Assembly: GCF_024347595.1 (NCBI RefSeq)
Contig: NZ_AP025506.1
Coordinates: 682,001 to 746,000 of the forward strand
Direction of reading: 5' to 3'
DNA from: Vibrio pomeroyi
GTDB taxonomy: Bacteria; Pseudomonadota; Gammaproteobacteria; Enterobacterales; Vibrionaceae
DNA length: 64,000 bases
Shown here: positions 43,908 through 54,451 of the stretch, piece after piece
Layout of the letters: each line of letters begins with the position of its first letter
How positions within the stretch are numbered: the first letter of the stretch is position 1
The notes under the pieces: model-generated
Told to the model about the DNA's origin: nothing
What the model saw: the letters and a program-made list of their open reading frames with translations, nothing else
Database searches by the model: none
Made by a program: the position numbers and the translations under genes

Positions 43908-46900
43908 ATGACGACCACAAGCAGTGTTCAGGTAATTGCTCCACAGACACTCAATACCATGACGTTTCCACTTCATGGCGCGCGTTTAATTGAAGCATCG
44001 GCGGGTACAGGTAAAACATTTACCATCGCTGGCTTGTACTTACGCCTACTGCTCGGGCATGGCACGGCAGAACCACAAGGTGAGCTGTCGGAAGCAACCC
44101 GACATCATGAGGAGCTGACCGTAGATCAAATCCTGGTCGTGACTTTTACTGAAGCAGCAACCGCAGAATTGCGAGATCGTATTCGTGCCCGAATCCATGA
44201 TGCACGCATAGCGTTTGCTCGCGGGCAAAGTGATGACCCAGTGATTGCGCCTCTGTTGCAAGCAATCGAAGACCACGCTGGCGCTGCGAAAACACTGCTC
44301 AATGCGGAAAGGCAAATGGATGAAGCGGCGGTATACACCATTCACGGCTTCTGTCAGCGTATGTTGACTCAAAATGCCTTCGAGTCTGGAAGCCGATTTG
44401 ATAATGAATTTGTGACCGATGAAAGCCATCTTAAAGCGCAAGTGGTTGCCGACTACTGGCGTAAGCAGTTTTACCCGCTGCCTATTCAACTGGCTGGTGA
44501 GGTTCGTAATATTTGGGGCTCACCTGCTGCGTTATTAGCAGACGTAAATCGTTATCTGACAGGATCTCCGCTGAAATTGACGGTAGATGCGATGTCGGGT
44601 GACTTGCAAACTCTGCACAATCAGAACCTAGACAAAATGAAGCAGCTTAAAGCGCTGTGGTGTGAATCTGAAGCGGACTTTTTGGCTTTGATCTCAGGTT
44701 CGGATGTGAACAAGCGCAGTTACACCAAGAAGTCTCTGCCAACATGGCTAGAGGCGGTGACGGCATGGGCGCAAAGCGACACCCATGACTATCAATATCC
44801 AGACAAATTAGAGAAGTTCTCGCAAGCCACTTTAATCGAAAAAACACCGAAAGGCACCGCACCTCAGCATGCCGTTTTCGAAGCGATTGAGGATTTCTTA
44901 AATCACCCAGCCGACTTGAAAGCTCCATTGCTGGCACATGCGATTACCCATTGTCGAACTATGCTAGCCAAGGCGAAACAGCAAAAGCAGTGGTTATCAT
45001 TTGACGACCTACTGACTCAGTTATCCGCGTCGATTGATGTCGATGAACAATCCTTGCTGGTTGAAAGAGTTCGCACACTCTACCCGGTTGCGATGATCGA
45101 TGAATTCCAAGATACCGACCCACTGCAATACAGTATTTTTAGCCGAATCTATCTCGATAATCCGCAGTGCGGCTTGTTTATGATCGGTGACCCAAAACAG
45201 GCGATTTATGGCTTCCGTGGCGCAGATATATTTACCTATATCAAGGCGAGAAACCAAGTTAGTGCTCACTACACCTTAGGCACCAACTGGCGTTCGAGTG
45301 CTGATATGGTCAGCGCAGTAAACCAAGTGTTTATGAACTCGGACAGTCCGTTTATCTACGACCAAGACATCCCATTCTTACCCGTAGCTGCCAGTCCATC
45401 AGCCGACAAACGCCAATGGGTGATGAACGGAGAAACTCAGCACGCACTTACCTTTTGGCTGCAAGAGGCTGAAGACAAGCCGTTACCAAAAGGCGAATAT
45501 CACAAGGCGATGGCAGAGGCGACGGCGAGTCAAATTCAAACCATTCTGACCGCTTCTCAAAGCCAGCAAGCCTATTTTGATAACGGCAAAAAACAACATG
45601 CCGTGAATGCGGGTGATATTGCTGTCTTGGTTCGAACCGGCAGTGAAGGTCGTCTGATCAAGAATGCGTTGTCTGAACAAGGTATCGCGAGTGTGTATCT
45701 GTCGAACCGAGACAGTGTATTTACTAGCTTGGTTGCGCAAGATATTCAACGCTTGCTACAAGCGGTGCTGACACCTGAAAACGATCGTGCATTACGCGCG
45801 AGTTTGGCCTCAGAGTTGTTTGCTCTGGATGCGGCTTCATTGGATGAGCTCAATAACGATGAGGTTGTGTGGGAAAACGTCGTTAACGAATTTCGAGAAT
45901 ATCGTAAGTTGTGGCTACAGCGTGGCGTGCTACCAATGCTGCGTAGCGTGATCAGCAAAAGACATCTCGCGGAACGCTTACTGGAAGAAGAAAATGGTGA
46001 GCGCTCACTTACCGATTTAATGCACATTGGCGAATTACTACAGCAAGCAAGACAAGAGCTCGACAGTGACTATGGCTTGTTACGTTGGTTAGCAGAAGCG
46101 ATATCAGATGCACAAAATGGTTTAGGCGGCAGTGAAGACGACATTCAGCGTCTTGAATCAGAGAGAAACTTGGTTCAAATCGTTACTATTCATAAGTCGA
46201 AAGGCTTGGAATATGACTTGGTGTTTTTGCCGTTCGTTGCAAGCTATCGTGAAGCGAGTGAAGGTAAGTTCTACGATCACGATTCAGATACCACGGTACT
46301 TGATATTACGGGCAGTGATAGTGCTTTAGCACAAGCCGATAAAGAGCGACTGGCAGAAGATCTACGTTTGATTTACGTAGCTCTCACCCGTGCCGTTTAC
46401 GGTTGTTTCATTGGCATGGCTCCGCTACGTAAAGGCCGCTCAACCAAAGAGCCGACCGGTGTACATTTGAGTGCCATGGGCTACTTGGTTCAAAACGGAC
46501 AAGAGCAAGGCATTGCCGAATTACATCAAGCTCTAGCGGCAATTGAAGGCAAAAATTCAAGTGTGCTGTTAGCCGAAACGCCAACCGTTCACGAGCAAGT
46601 GTTTGTACAAACAGAGCAAGTGAGTGAAGGCTTACATGCTAATGAACTCAAGGCTTCAATCGACAGGGCTTGGCGTATCACCAGTTACTCAGGGCTTGTA
46701 AAGCAGGGCAGTCACGGTGCGAGTCATGACGCGACCATTGAGGTATCTGGCTTTGATATTGACTCAGCTGATGAGCAGGATGAGTCTGAATTGATTGAAC
46801 CTGAACGCTCTATCTTTACGTTCCCTCGTGGTGCTCGCCCGGGTACTTTCTTACACACCTTGTTTGAGGATGTTGAATTTACTGAGCCAGCAACCAGCGA

Positions 46901-47582
46901 ACATAACACGCAAGTAATCACTCACTTATTAGAGTCGGAGCAATACGAACTAGAGTGGTTACCTGTGCTTCAACAGCTTGTCGATACGGTGCTTAACACC
47001 GCATTAGATGGCAAAAATTTAAAGCTCAGTGAGAAAGATTCGACGCAACGCTTAGTCGAGATGGAATTCTTATTACCGATCGAAGTGTTGGCCGCATCTG
47101 AACTGAATCAAACCATTCAATATCATGATCCCTTATCGGCAAAAGCAGGCGACCTAGGTTTCCAAACCGTGCAAGGCATGTTGAAAGGCTTCATCGATTT
47201 GGTGTTTGAGCATCAAGGTAAATACTATGTACTCGACTGGAAATCGAACCATCTAGGTGATGACGTTGCCGTCTACCATGGTGAAGCATTGAAATCGGCG
47301 ATGGCTGATCACCGCTACGATCTGCAATATCAAATCTATGCATTGGCGCTGCATCGCTTCTTACGCAGCCGCGTTGCGGATTACAGTTATGAACAACATT
47401 TCGGTGGGGTTTATTACTTGTTCTTAAGAGGAATGGATGGCCAATCTCAACAAGGTATATTCTCGGCGAAACCAACACTGGCTTTGCTCGATGAAATGGA
47501 TCAATTGATTGACGGTAAAGTGATAGACAGACGTTCAGCACAATTGAATGACAATGAAACTGGACAGATGGGGCTTCTATAA
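43908..47582 (+). CDS. recB: Exodeoxyribonuclease V beta chain RecB
   Basis: 1224 residues (E. coli 1180). Superfamily 1A helicase motifs in order: Walker A LIEASAGTGKTFTIAGLYLRL (first part, about 27-38), VTFTEAATAELRDRI, YTIHGFCQRML, MIDEFQDTDPLQ (Walker B), IGDPKQAIYGFRGADIF, VQIVTIHKSKGLEYD and LIYVALTRA. The C-terminal nuclease domain has PGTFLHTLFEDVEF and the catalytic YVLDWKSNHLG. It provides 3'-5' helicase and the single nuclease of RecBCD. The stop overlaps the recD start (TAATG), showing coupling. Confidence 0.97.
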   Translation: MTTTSSVQVIAPQTLNTMTFPLHGARLIEASAGTGKTFTIAGLYLRLLLGHGTAEPQGELSEATRHHEELTVDQILVVTFTEAATAELRDRIRARIHDARIAFARGQSDDPVIAPLLQAIEDHAGAAKTLLNAERQMDEAAVYTIHGFCQRMLTQNAFESGSRFDNEFVTDESHLKAQVVADYWRKQFYPLPIQLAGEVRNIWGSPAALLADVNRYLTGSPLKLTVDAMSGDLQTLHNQNLDKMKQLKALWCESEADFLALISGSDVNKRSYTKKSLPTWLEAVTAWAQSDTHDYQYPDKLEKFSQATLIEKTPKGTAPQHAVFEAIEDFLNHPADLKAPLLAHAITHCRTMLAKAKQQKQWLSFDDLLTQLSASIDVDEQSLLVERVRTLYPVAMIDEFQDTDPLQYSIFSRIYLDNPQCGLFMIGDPKQAIYGFRGADIFTYIKARNQVSAHYTLGTNWRSSADMVSAVNQVFMNSDSPFIYDQDIPFLPVAASPSADKRQWVMNGETQHALTFWLQEAEDKPLPKGEYHKAMAEATASQIQTILTASQSQQAYFDNGKKQHAVNAGDIAVLVRTGSEGRLIKNALSEQGIASVYLSNRDSVFTSLVAQDIQRLLQAVLTPENDRALRASLASELFALDAASLDELNNDEVVWENVVNEFREYRKLWLQRGVLPMLRSVISKRHLAERLLEEENGERSLTDLMHIGELLQQARQELDSDYGLLRWLAEAISDAQNGLGGSEDDIQRLESERNLVQIVTIHKSKGLEYDLVFLPFVASYREASEGKFYDHDSDTTVLDITGSDSALAQADKERLAEDLRLIYVALTRAVYGCFIGMAPLRKGRSTKEPTGVHLSAMGYLVQNGQEQGIAELHQALAAIEGKNSSVLLAETPTVHEQVFVQTEQVSEGLHANELKASIDRAWRITSYSGLVKQGSHGASHDATIEVSGFDIDSADEQDESELIEPERSIFTFPRGARPGTFLHTLFEDVEFTEPATSEHNTQVITHLLESEQYELEWLPVLQQLVDTVLNTALDGKNLKLSEKDSTQRLVEMEFLLPIEVLAASELNQTIQYHDPLSAKAGDLGFQTVQGMLKGFIDLVFEHQGKYYVLDWKSNHLGDDVAVYHGEALKSAMADHRYDLQYQIYALALHRFLRSRVADYSYEQHFGGVYYLFLRGMDGQSQQGIFSAKPTLALLDEMDQLIDGKVIDRRSAQLNDNETGQMGLL

Positions 47583-49792
47583 TGACGACAACGACCGCGA
47601 ATACCAGCATAGAGACAGCGAACTCTGTTAAGCCAGTTTCACTTATCCCTGAGCAGCTCATGGATGTATTAAAGTTCCTAGCGGACAAAGGTTCAATCCG
47701 TCAGTTGGATTATCAATTTGCCCGTTTTATTGCTCAGCAAGCGACGAGTCATTCTCAAGAGATCGGCTTTCTCGCTGGTGTAGTGAGTCATGAATTAGGC
47801 AAAGGGCATATCTGTACTCAGCTTATACAGCTACATACGGTAGACCTTGAGCAAACGGCAGACCTTGCTCAGTTGCTTGGTTTGTACGGTGAAACGGCAC
47901 TGCAATTGAACCAAAAACTGTTGGGTATTGATTGGGCGACTGTTCTGCAATCATCTAACTTAGTTGGAACAACTAATGACTGCGTTAAGCCGCTGATGTT
48001 TGATGGACAGCGTGTCTACTTACAACGCTATTGGAACTACGAAGTGGTGTTGGCTGAGACCTTAAAGCGTTTAAGTAAGCCTGTAGAATTCAATATTGAA
48101 CAGAAAAAGGCGCTGACGGAAACACTCAATCAGCTCTTTGCACGCAGCTATCACTTTTTGTTTAACGCTTTAGCCAAGGCTGAAGCAAACCAACAAACGT
48201 CTCAGGTACTGCGCCAACAGCTGGTGTGTGATCATCTTGATATCGTCGATGAGCAATCTCTGAATTGGGGGGCGATCGACCAAGCGATTGTCCAAGCTAA
48301 GCAAGTGACGGACTTAGATGTTCTAGATAGCTTGGTACCGTTGTCGGCATGTTTGAACTGGCAAAAAGTGGCGGCAGCGGTGGCATTGAGTCGTCGCTTT
48401 GCGGTGATTTCCGGAGGGCCGGGTACCGGTAAAACAACCACGGTAACCAAGTTATTATCGGCAATGGTCGAGCAATCATTAAGCCAAGGCAAAACACCAA
48501 CGATTAAGCTAGTTGCACCAACGGGTAAAGCGGCGGCACGTTTAACTGAGTCGATTGGTAAAGCGATTGAGCAACTGCCTTTAGCGCCTGAAGTAAAAGC
48601 CAACATACCAACGGAATCGAGCACCTTACACAGATTACTTGGCGCGATTCCTAACCGTGCTGAATTTAGACATAACCGACGCAATCCACTTCACCTAGAT
48701 ATCTTGGTAGTGGATGAAGCATCGATGGTCGACTTATCCATGATGTATAAGCTGGTGGATGCACTTCCTGAACACGCAAGGCTTATCTTGTTGGGTGATA
48801 AAGATCAGCTGGCTTCCGTTGAAGCGGGCGCGGTGTTAGGTGATATCTGCTCATTTAATTCAACAGGCTACAGCACGGCGCAAGGCAACTTGATTGCGGA
48901 GATGACAGGTTTTGACGCGATAGCGAATACACAGCAGACAAAAGCAGGATCAGTTAATCCTCCGGCAATTGCAGATAGTTTGTGTATGCTGCAGAAGAGT
49001 TATCGTTTCGATGCGCGTTCAGGTATCGGGCAGTTAGCAAAAGCAATCAATAACGGCTCTGCGAATCAAGTCGACCAAGTGTTCGCCAAAGGGTTTGGCG
49101 ATATTGAGAACCATCTTCTATCGAGCGACAGCTACAACTTGATGTTACGTACCTTGGTTAATGAGTATGGTGCGTACCTCAACCGAATGAATGTGCCATT
49201 GGAAGAGTTAGAAACTCAAGAAGCGAGAGCCAAATCTGTACTCGATTTGTTCAGCCAATGCCGACTGTTGTGTTCTATTCGTGAAGGTGATTTTGGTGTT
49301 AAAGGCCTCAACCATCGTATTGAAAGAGCGCTTGCTGCAAGACGTTTAGTGAATCCGCACAACGATGAACTTTGGTATCACGGGCGACCAGTAATGGTAA
49401 CGCGTAATGATCATGGCTTGGGCTTATACAATGGTGATATTGGTATCTGCATGCTTGAATCGGAGTCAAGCCAATCTGATTCAACTCCTCGCTTGAAGGT
49501 TTATTTTGAGTTACCCGATGGCAGCGTGAAAGCGGTGCTACCAAGCCGAGTGCCTGATCATGAAACGGCTTATGCGATGACGATTCACAAATCTCAAGGC
49601 AGTGAATTTGATTTGACCTTAATGATTCTGCCGCCAGATTTCAGTCCAATCTTGACGCGAGAGCTTATCTACACAGGTATTACGCGTGCGAAGAAACGAC
49701 TGATGATGTTCAGTGATACTAATGTATTAAAGCGTGGTATTAAGGTGAAGACAGAGCGAGTGAGTGGTTTAGGAAGCCGTTTAACTAGTTAA
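47582..49792 (+). CDS. recD: Exodeoxyribonuclease V alpha chain RecD
   Basis: 736 residues, longer than E. coli RecD (608). Superfamily 1B motifs: ISGGPGTGKTTTVTKLL (Walker A, about residue 280), LVVDEASMVDLSMMY, LLGDKDQLASVEAGAVLGD, KSYRFDARSGIG, and the late AMTIHKSQGSEFDLTLM and YTGITRAKK. It is the fast 5'-3' helicase of RecBCD. The first 150 residues have the low-complexity Thr/Ser start and the RecD N-terminal domain. Its ATG overlaps the recB stop by one base. A hairpin follows at 49817. Confidence 0.97.
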   Translation: MTTTTANTSIETANSVKPVSLIPEQLMDVLKFLADKGSIRQLDYQFARFIAQQATSHSQEIGFLAGVVSHELGKGHICTQLIQLHTVDLEQTADLAQLLGLYGETALQLNQKLLGIDWATVLQSSNLVGTTNDCVKPLMFDGQRVYLQRYWNYEVVLAETLKRLSKPVEFNIEQKKALTETLNQLFARSYHFLFNALAKAEANQQTSQVLRQQLVCDHLDIVDEQSLNWGAIDQAIVQAKQVTDLDVLDSLVPLSACLNWQKVAAAVALSRRFAVISGGPGTGKTTTVTKLLSAMVEQSLSQGKTPTIKLVAPTGKAAARLTESIGKAIEQLPLAPEVKANIPTESSTLHRLLGAIPNRAEFRHNRRNPLHLDILVVDEASMVDLSMMYKLVDALPEHARLILLGDKDQLASVEAGAVLGDICSFNSTGYSTAQGNLIAEMTGFDAIANTQQTKAGSVNPPAIADSLCMLQKSYRFDARSGIGQLAKAINNGSANQVDQVFAKGFGDIENHLLSSDSYNLMLRTLVNEYGAYLNRMNVPLEELETQEARAKSVLDLFSQCRLLCSIREGDFGVKGLNHRIERALAARRLVNPHNDELWYHGRPVMVTRNDHGLGLYNGDIGICMLESESSQSDSTPRLKVYFELPDGSVKAVLPSRVPDHETAYAMTIHKSQGSEFDLTLMILPPDFSPILTRELIYTGITRAKKRLMMFSDTNVLKRGIKVKTERVSGLGSRLTS

Positions 49793-49816
49793 AAGTGATT
49801 GTTGAGGTACATGTAC

Positions 49817-49840
49817 AAAGCAACCATCCCTGGTTGCTTT
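49817..49840 (+). terminator. Hairpin after recD
   Basis: AAAGCAACCA/TGGTTGCTTT perfect 10-bp stem with loop TCCC, but no T run after it; probable weak or bidirectional terminator. Confidence 0.6.
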
Positions 49841-49847
49841 GAGCGTG

Positions 49848-50039
49848 CTAGGAATCAGTGCCTAAAAACGCTCGAGTAAACGATATGTGGTTTATTTTGT
49901 ATTTTGCTTGGCAATTCAAAATAAACTCTTTTAGATTCTCGCTCACAGGGAACACGCAGTGTACGTCTAGCCCTTCTAAGAATTGGTTATCAGCCATATC
50001 CCAAAAACTTTGCAGCGAGTTACAAACAATGGTTCTCAT
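49848..50039 (-). CDS. Short hypothetical protein or gene remnant
   Basis: Not recognised. From ATG 50039 the 63-residue frame reads MRTIVCNSLQSFWDMADNQF, then LEGLDVHCVFPVSENLKEFI and so on to FTRAFLGTDS; it can be extended to 50132. Composition is protein-like (ordered hydrophobic and acidic residues, few rare-codon runs), more so than the overlapping plus-strand frame. There is only a weak ribosome-binding site. It lies alone in the 529-base gap between recD and argA; the rest of that gap (50133-50321) is AT-rich with no feature seen. It may be the tail of a decayed gene. Confidence 0.35.
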   Translation of the reverse strand: MRTIVCNSLQSFWDMADNQFLEGLDVHCVFPVSENLKEFILNCQAKYKINHISFTRAFLGTDS

Positions 50040-50321
50040 ATCAATGTTGCTCTTTTTGCTGTTTATACTAACGGCAGAGCTACTGCTAGCGTGCTGACCG
50101 TTAACGGGTATAGCAATCCGTGCAGTTACCACCTCAATAAGTTCGATGTGACTATCGAGATGGCAATTCCTATAAAAACATTTGTTAATATTATTAAAGC
50201 GCTTAAATTCTATACAATAATTCGTGTGAGTGAAAGTGCATACTTAATAAATCTCATATAGAAAACGATTACATTTGCAATTATTTTTCTTTTGAACTGA
50301 GATTTTAGTCCAAAACTTTAT

Positions 50322-51659
50322 TTACACATTTAACGCTAAGATCTTTGAGTTGCGTTGATAGTTGTATAACCCCTGTTTTTCCATCGGCAACTCATCCACA
50401 CCGATCTCGTAAAATCCTTGTTCACGGAACCAATGCAGGCTATGTGTGGTTAGGACAAAAATCTGGTCGATATCGCGAGATTTCGACTGGTGACGCATGT
50501 AATCCAGCAATAATTGCCCACGGTTTCCATCACGATAATCAGGGTGGATAGCCACGCACGCCATCTCTGCCATGTGATCTTCTGGGTACGCGTAGAGCGC
50601 AGCACAGCCGATGATCAGCCCGTCCTTCTCAATAATGGTAAAGCGGTGGATCTCTTGCTCTAGCTGCTCTCTTGAGCGACGCACGAGAATGCCTTGTTCT
50701 TCAAGCGGGCGAATAAGGTCAAAGATGCCGCCAATATCATCAATTTGAGCTTGTCTTACTTGCTCGGCACTCGCCATAACCACTTGGGTTCCAATACCAT
50801 CGAAAGAGAATAGTTCTTGGATCAGTGCGCCATCGACTTTGTAGCTGATTAAGTGACAACGAGGCACGCCAGCACGACACGCTGAGATAGCACCTTTCAG
50901 GAATCGAAGTGTGCCAGTGCTCATGTCTTCGGCGGGGTTTTGAGATTGAGTTAAGCGCTCTAGAATGAACTTGGCGTCTTTTGGGAAAAGTTCAGCAAGG
51001 ACATTGCCGTTTTGATCCGTGACCCCTTGCTCAGAGCAAAAGCCAATCAGTTTGTCGGCTTTTAAACGAATGGCCACTTGAGTCGCAACCTCTTCAGAAA
51101 GCAGGTTAAAGCTTTCGCCTGTTACAGAACTGGCAATCGGACCAAGCAATACAATAGAACCTTGGTCGAGTGTGCGATTAATCCCTTCGATATCGATTCG
51201 ACGGATACGTCCGCTGTGACAGTAATCCGTACCATCATCGACACCCAAAGGTTGAGCGGTAATAAAGTTGCCACTCATCACGTTGAGTTGAGTGCCCGCC
51301 ATAGGTGTGTTGTTTAAGCTCATAGATAGGCGAGCTGTGATGGCAAGTTGTAATTGCCCAGCTGCCTGCATAGCAACACCCAGAGAATATTCATCGGTGA
51401 CTCTAATATTCTTGTGATAAGGCGTATGACAATCTTGTTTTGCTAACAGTTGGTTGATCTGCGGTCTTGCGCCATGAACGAGCACAATTTTGACTCCAAG
51501 GCTGTGGAGTAGGGCTATATCACTAATAATGTTGCCAAAGTTTCTATCGGCAACGGCTTCGCCTCCCAGCATAATTACCATGGTCTTTCCACGGTGAGCA
51601 TTTACGTAAGGGGTTGATTGTCTGAAACCTTTTACTAGCGCTGTACTTCTTAATTTCAC
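50322..51659 (-). CDS. argA: Amino-acid N-acetyltransferase (N-acetylglutamate synthase)
   Basis: 445 residues (E. coli 443), starting at GTG 51659. The N-terminal amino-acid-kinase-like domain ([41 protein letters not shown] in parts) binds arginine for feedback control; the C-terminal GNAT domain has [34 protein letters not shown] (parts). It makes N-acetylglutamate, the first step of arginine synthesis. Convergent with recD, a neighbourhood shared with enterics. Candidate ArgR boxes lie upstream at 51679-51710. Confidence 0.97.
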   Translation of the reverse strand: MKLRSTALVKGFRQSTPYVNAHRGKTMVIMLGGEAVADRNFGNIISDIALLHSLGVKIVLVHGARPQINQLLAKQDCHTPYHKNIRVTDEYSLGVAMQAAGQLQLAITARLSMSLNNTPMAGTQLNVMSGNFITAQPLGVDDGTDYCHSGRIRRIDIEGINRTLDQGSIVLLGPIASSVTGESFNLLSEEVATQVAIRLKADKLIGFCSEQGVTDQNGNVLAELFPKDAKFILERLTQSQNPAEDMSTGTLRFLKGAISACRAGVPRCHLISYKVDGALIQELFSFDGIGTQVVMASAEQVRQAQIDDIGGIFDLIRPLEEQGILVRRSREQLEQEIHRFTIIEKDGLIIGCAALYAYPEDHMAEMACVAIHPDYRDGNRGQLLLDYMRHQSKSRDIDQIFVLTTHSLHWFREQGFYEIGVDELPMEKQGLYNYQRNSKILALNV

Positions 51660-51678
51660 AGAACAAGTCCATTTTGTT

Positions 51679-51710
51679 TATTTATTCGATAATTTAGCAT
51701 TTAAATTCAA
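51679..51710 (-). promoter_or_regulatory. Candidate ArgR boxes upstream of argA
   Basis: TTTAGCATTTAAATTCAA (51693-51710) resembles the ARG box TGAAT-N4-ATTCA in its right half and AT-rich centre; a weaker AT-rich copy precedes it (TTTATTCGATAATTT). Arginine control of argA is known in the family; the site itself is inferred. Confidence 0.5.
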
Positions 51711-51805
51711 ATTTAAACAACACCTTTTTGGAATAAAGCGCAAACTATGCTCATCTAGGGTTCATTATATAAACGGTCTCAGTGTAGAATGCGCATAGCA
51801 TCTTT

Positions 51806-52294
51806 ATGAGTAGTTACCGAATGCAACAAGCTCCAGCAACAAAGAACAAAATCGACGAGATAACCACAGGTCTCTACAGTGAGGCAGAACAACGCAACCA
51901 ATCTAAGTTTAAGCGTAAGATCATCGAGCGTTGTCTCATGGTTTTGGCTCTGGTCGGTTCGTTCGCAGTGGTGTCACTTTTTGGTGACGTGATCACTCGA
52001 TTGCAAGATGCAGCAACGCCAAATCACTTGCTTTATGGTACTTGGATTGAACAAGATGTTGCGCATTACGCGACGGATGAGTTTGTGTTGAATGCTAATG
52101 GTGTATCAGTGGCGGGTTCTATTGTTGCGACTAACTTTGAGTTTGATGGTAACTACTTTGAATATAAGACGGGCGATCAAACGTATCGTTTCCGCATGAC
52201 CAATTCCGAGAACACCGAAATGGTGCTTGATTCGGACAGTCACTACAATCCTGTCTTTCGCCTTAAAGGCCATATCGATCACTCAGTCCGATAA
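51806..52294 (+). CDS. DUF2850 domain-containing protein
   Basis: 162 residues. Residues about 38-62 (KIIERCLMVLALVGSFAVVS) form one membrane helix after a charged, cytoplasmic N-terminus; the C-terminal part (YGTWIEQDVAHYATDEFVLNANGVSV, then FEYKTGDQTYRFRM) would be periplasmic and beta-rich. I associate this pattern with DUF2850, a Vibrio family of unknown function usually found near argA. Divergent from argA with 146 bases between. No enzyme motif is seen. Confidence 0.7.
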   Translation: MSSYRMQQAPATKNKIDEITTGLYSEAEQRNQSKFKRKIIERCLMVLALVGSFAVVSLFGDVITRLQDAATPNHLLYGTWIEQDVAHYATDEFVLNANGVSVAGSIVATNFEFDGNYFEYKTGDQTYRFRMTNSENTEMVLDSDSHYNPVFRLKGHIDHSVR

Positions 52295-52384
52295 GTTATC
52301 TTATTGTAAACTCTTACAATCTAAGATTGTGTTATCTGACTGTTTTTGTCATCCTCGATGCATAGAATTTTTAGGATGACTCTT

Positions 52385-53488
52385 GTGATTAAAAAATGGC
52401 TTCCCCTTGTTGCCGCCTCTTTACTATTTGGCTGTGCTCAACCCACCGATCTTGCTCAACAACATCTTGATGATGAATTTCCTCGCACCTTAAATAAGGT
52501 CGATCAGGTTGAATCCAATAAACCAAGAGACTACACCGCATTCGCTGAACAAGCTGAGATGGTGGTATCCAAATCCCCTTCGATGGCGAAAATCTATGAA
52601 CCGCTTTATCAGCAACTCAATGAGTGGGCGCTGCAAAGTGGTGATCCAAGTCAACTAGCAAATTTTGGCGTTCAAACTGCTCAACTTGGTGGCGGCGATA
52701 AACAAGGCAATGTTTTGTTCACGGGCTACTTCTCGCCAGTGATGGAATTGCGCCATGAAGCCAATGAAGAGTATCGATTCCCTGTTTATGGGCTTCCTGA
52801 CTGCGATAAAAATTGCCCAACTCGCGAAGAGATCTACAACGGCGCTCTAGAAGGTCAAGGCCTTGAACTTGGCTACGCTGCTAACCGAATCGACCCATTT
52901 ATGATGGAAGTGCAAGGCAGTGGTTTTGTGCATTTTGGCGATGATGACACGTTGCAGTATTTCGCTTACGCGGGTAAGAACAATAAGGCGTACGTGAGTA
53001 TTGGCCGTGTTCTGATCGAACGAGGCTTAGTTCCGCGAGAGAAGATGTCACTGAAAGCAATCAAAGAGTGGGTACTAGCGAACGAACCTGAAGTGGTGAA
53101 AGAGCTGCTAGAGCAAAACCCATCATTCGTATTCTTTAGCGCGAGAGATGACTTATCGGTAATGGGCAGCGCTGGCATCCCACTGTTACCAATGGCCGCA
53201 GTTGCGGGTGATCGCTCTATCTTACCTATGGGTACGCCGATTCTTGCTGAAGTACCACTATTAAATGCAGACGGTACTTGGAGCGGCGCACACCAACTAA
53301 GACTGTTACTCGTTTTAGATACGGGCGGTGCGGTTAAGCAGAACCACTTAGACCTTTACCATGGCATGGGCCCGCGCGCAGGCACTGAAGCGGGTCATTA
53401 CAAGCATTTTGGTCGTGTGTGGAAACTTGGCTTAGATGGCAGTGCGACTGAAGCGCCTTGGGCTTTACCACCTGAAAAGGTCGAGTAA
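52385..53488 (+). CDS. mltA: Membrane-bound lytic murein transglycosylase A
   Basis: 367 residues from GTG 52385, chosen because AGGA sits 8 bases upstream and the lipoprotein signal MIKKWLPLVAASLLFGC begins there; ATG 52376 is an alternative. Catalytic and structural blocks: GYFSPVMELRH, DPFMMEVQGSGFVHF and the 3D domain LLLVLDTGGAVKQNHLDLYHGMG with the catalytic Asp. It cleaves peptidoglycan at the outer membrane producing anhydro-muropeptides. The mltA-tcdA-csdE order is conserved with enterics. Terminator at 53544. Confidence 0.95.
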   Translation: MIKKWLPLVAASLLFGCAQPTDLAQQHLDDEFPRTLNKVDQVESNKPRDYTAFAEQAEMVVSKSPSMAKIYEPLYQQLNEWALQSGDPSQLANFGVQTAQLGGGDKQGNVLFTGYFSPVMELRHEANEEYRFPVYGLPDCDKNCPTREEIYNGALEGQGLELGYAANRIDPFMMEVQGSGFVHFGDDDTLQYFAYAGKNNKAYVSIGRVLIERGLVPREKMSLKAIKEWVLANEPEVVKELLEQNPSFVFFSARDDLSVMGSAGIPLLPMAAVAGDRSILPMGTPILAEVPLLNADGTWSGAHQLRLLLVLDTGGAVKQNHLDLYHGMGPRAGTEAGHYKHFGRVWKLGLDGSATEAPWALPPEKVE

Positions 53489-53543
53489 GCGGCAATAAAT
53501 AGGGCATTGAAAGCGAATCGCTAATCCCCTAGACTTTTTATTC

Positions 53544-53573
53544 AAGAGTGCGTATAAAACGCACTCTTTTCTT
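53544..53573 (+). terminator. Rho-independent terminator of mltA
   Basis: AAGAGTGCGT/ACGCACTCTT 10-bp stem, loop ATAAA, then TTCTTTTTC. Confidence 0.93.
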
Positions 53574-53600
53574 TTTCTCAGAAATAAATTGGCGGCAACA

Positions 53601-54410
53601 ATGCGTGAATTGACCACTCCAGCTTCAGAAAACTATGACCAACGATTCGGTGGCACTCGTCGCCTATATGGTAATAGTGAAGTCGACATACTTAGAGCGG
53701 CACATGTGTGTGTGATCGGTATTGGTGGTGTGGGTTCATGGGCGGTTGAAGCGCTTGCTCGCACAGGTTTAGGTGAGCTAACGTTGATCGATATGGATGA
53801 CGTGTGCGTGACTAACATCAACCGTCAAATCCACGCAATGTCGGGCACGGTTGGTAAGAGTAAAATCGAAGTGATGGCCGAGCGCGTTAAGCTGATTAAC
53901 CCTGAGTGTAAAGTTAACCTGATTGACGATTTTATCGGCCCAGACAATCAGGCGGAATACCTTTCAAAAGAGTTCGATTTTGTTCTCGATGCGATTGATA
54001 GCATGAAAGCTAAGGCTTCGCTGTTGGCGTATTGCCGTAGTAACAAAATCAAAGTGATCACCACTGGTGGCGCGGGTGGTCAAGTCGACCCGACTCAAAT
54101 CAAAGTGGCGGATCTGACTAAGACGATTCAAGATCCACTAGCGAAGAAACTGAAAGACACGTTGCGTCGTCACCACAACTTCCCTACAAATCCAGCGCGT
54201 AAGTTCGGTATCGACTGTGTGTTCTCGACAGAACAGTTGAAATACCCGCAAGCTGACGGCAGTGTGTGTGCTACGAAAGCGACAGCCGAAGGTCCCAAAC
54301 GAATGGATTGTGCGACAGGTTTTGGCGCAGCAACGGTAGTAACCGCGACTTTTGGTTTTGTTGCTGTTTCACGTATCGTAGAAAAGATCATTCAAAAGCA
54401 TACTAAGTAA
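53601..54410 (+). CDS. tcdA: tRNA threonylcarbamoyladenosine dehydratase
   Basis: 269 residues from ATG 53601 (TTG 53589 is an in-frame alternative). ThiF/E1-like fold: YDQRFGGTRRLYG, the nucleotide-binding GIGGVGSWAVEALARTG, IDMDDVCVTNINRQ and DAIDSMKAKASL. TcdA (CsdL/YgdL) uses ATP to cyclise t6A to ct6A at position 37 of ANN-reading tRNAs. It works with the CsdA-CsdE sulfur relay, and csdE is the next gene 41 bases downstream, forming a probable operon; csdA is 1.5 kb further on the other strand. Confidence 0.96.
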   Translation: MRELTTPASENYDQRFGGTRRLYGNSEVDILRAAHVCVIGIGGVGSWAVEALARTGLGELTLIDMDDVCVTNINRQIHAMSGTVGKSKIEVMAERVKLINPECKVNLIDDFIGPDNQAEYLSKEFDFVLDAIDSMKAKASLLAYCRSNKIKVITTGGAGGQVDPTQIKVADLTKTIQDPLAKKLKDTLRRHHNFPTNPARKFGIDCVFSTEQLKYPQADGSVCATKATAEGPKRMDCATGFGAATVVTATFGFVAVSRIVEKIIQKHTK

Positions 54411-54451
54411 CTCGTTACTTTACGCTTACTAAGAATTTACTGGACATAAAA

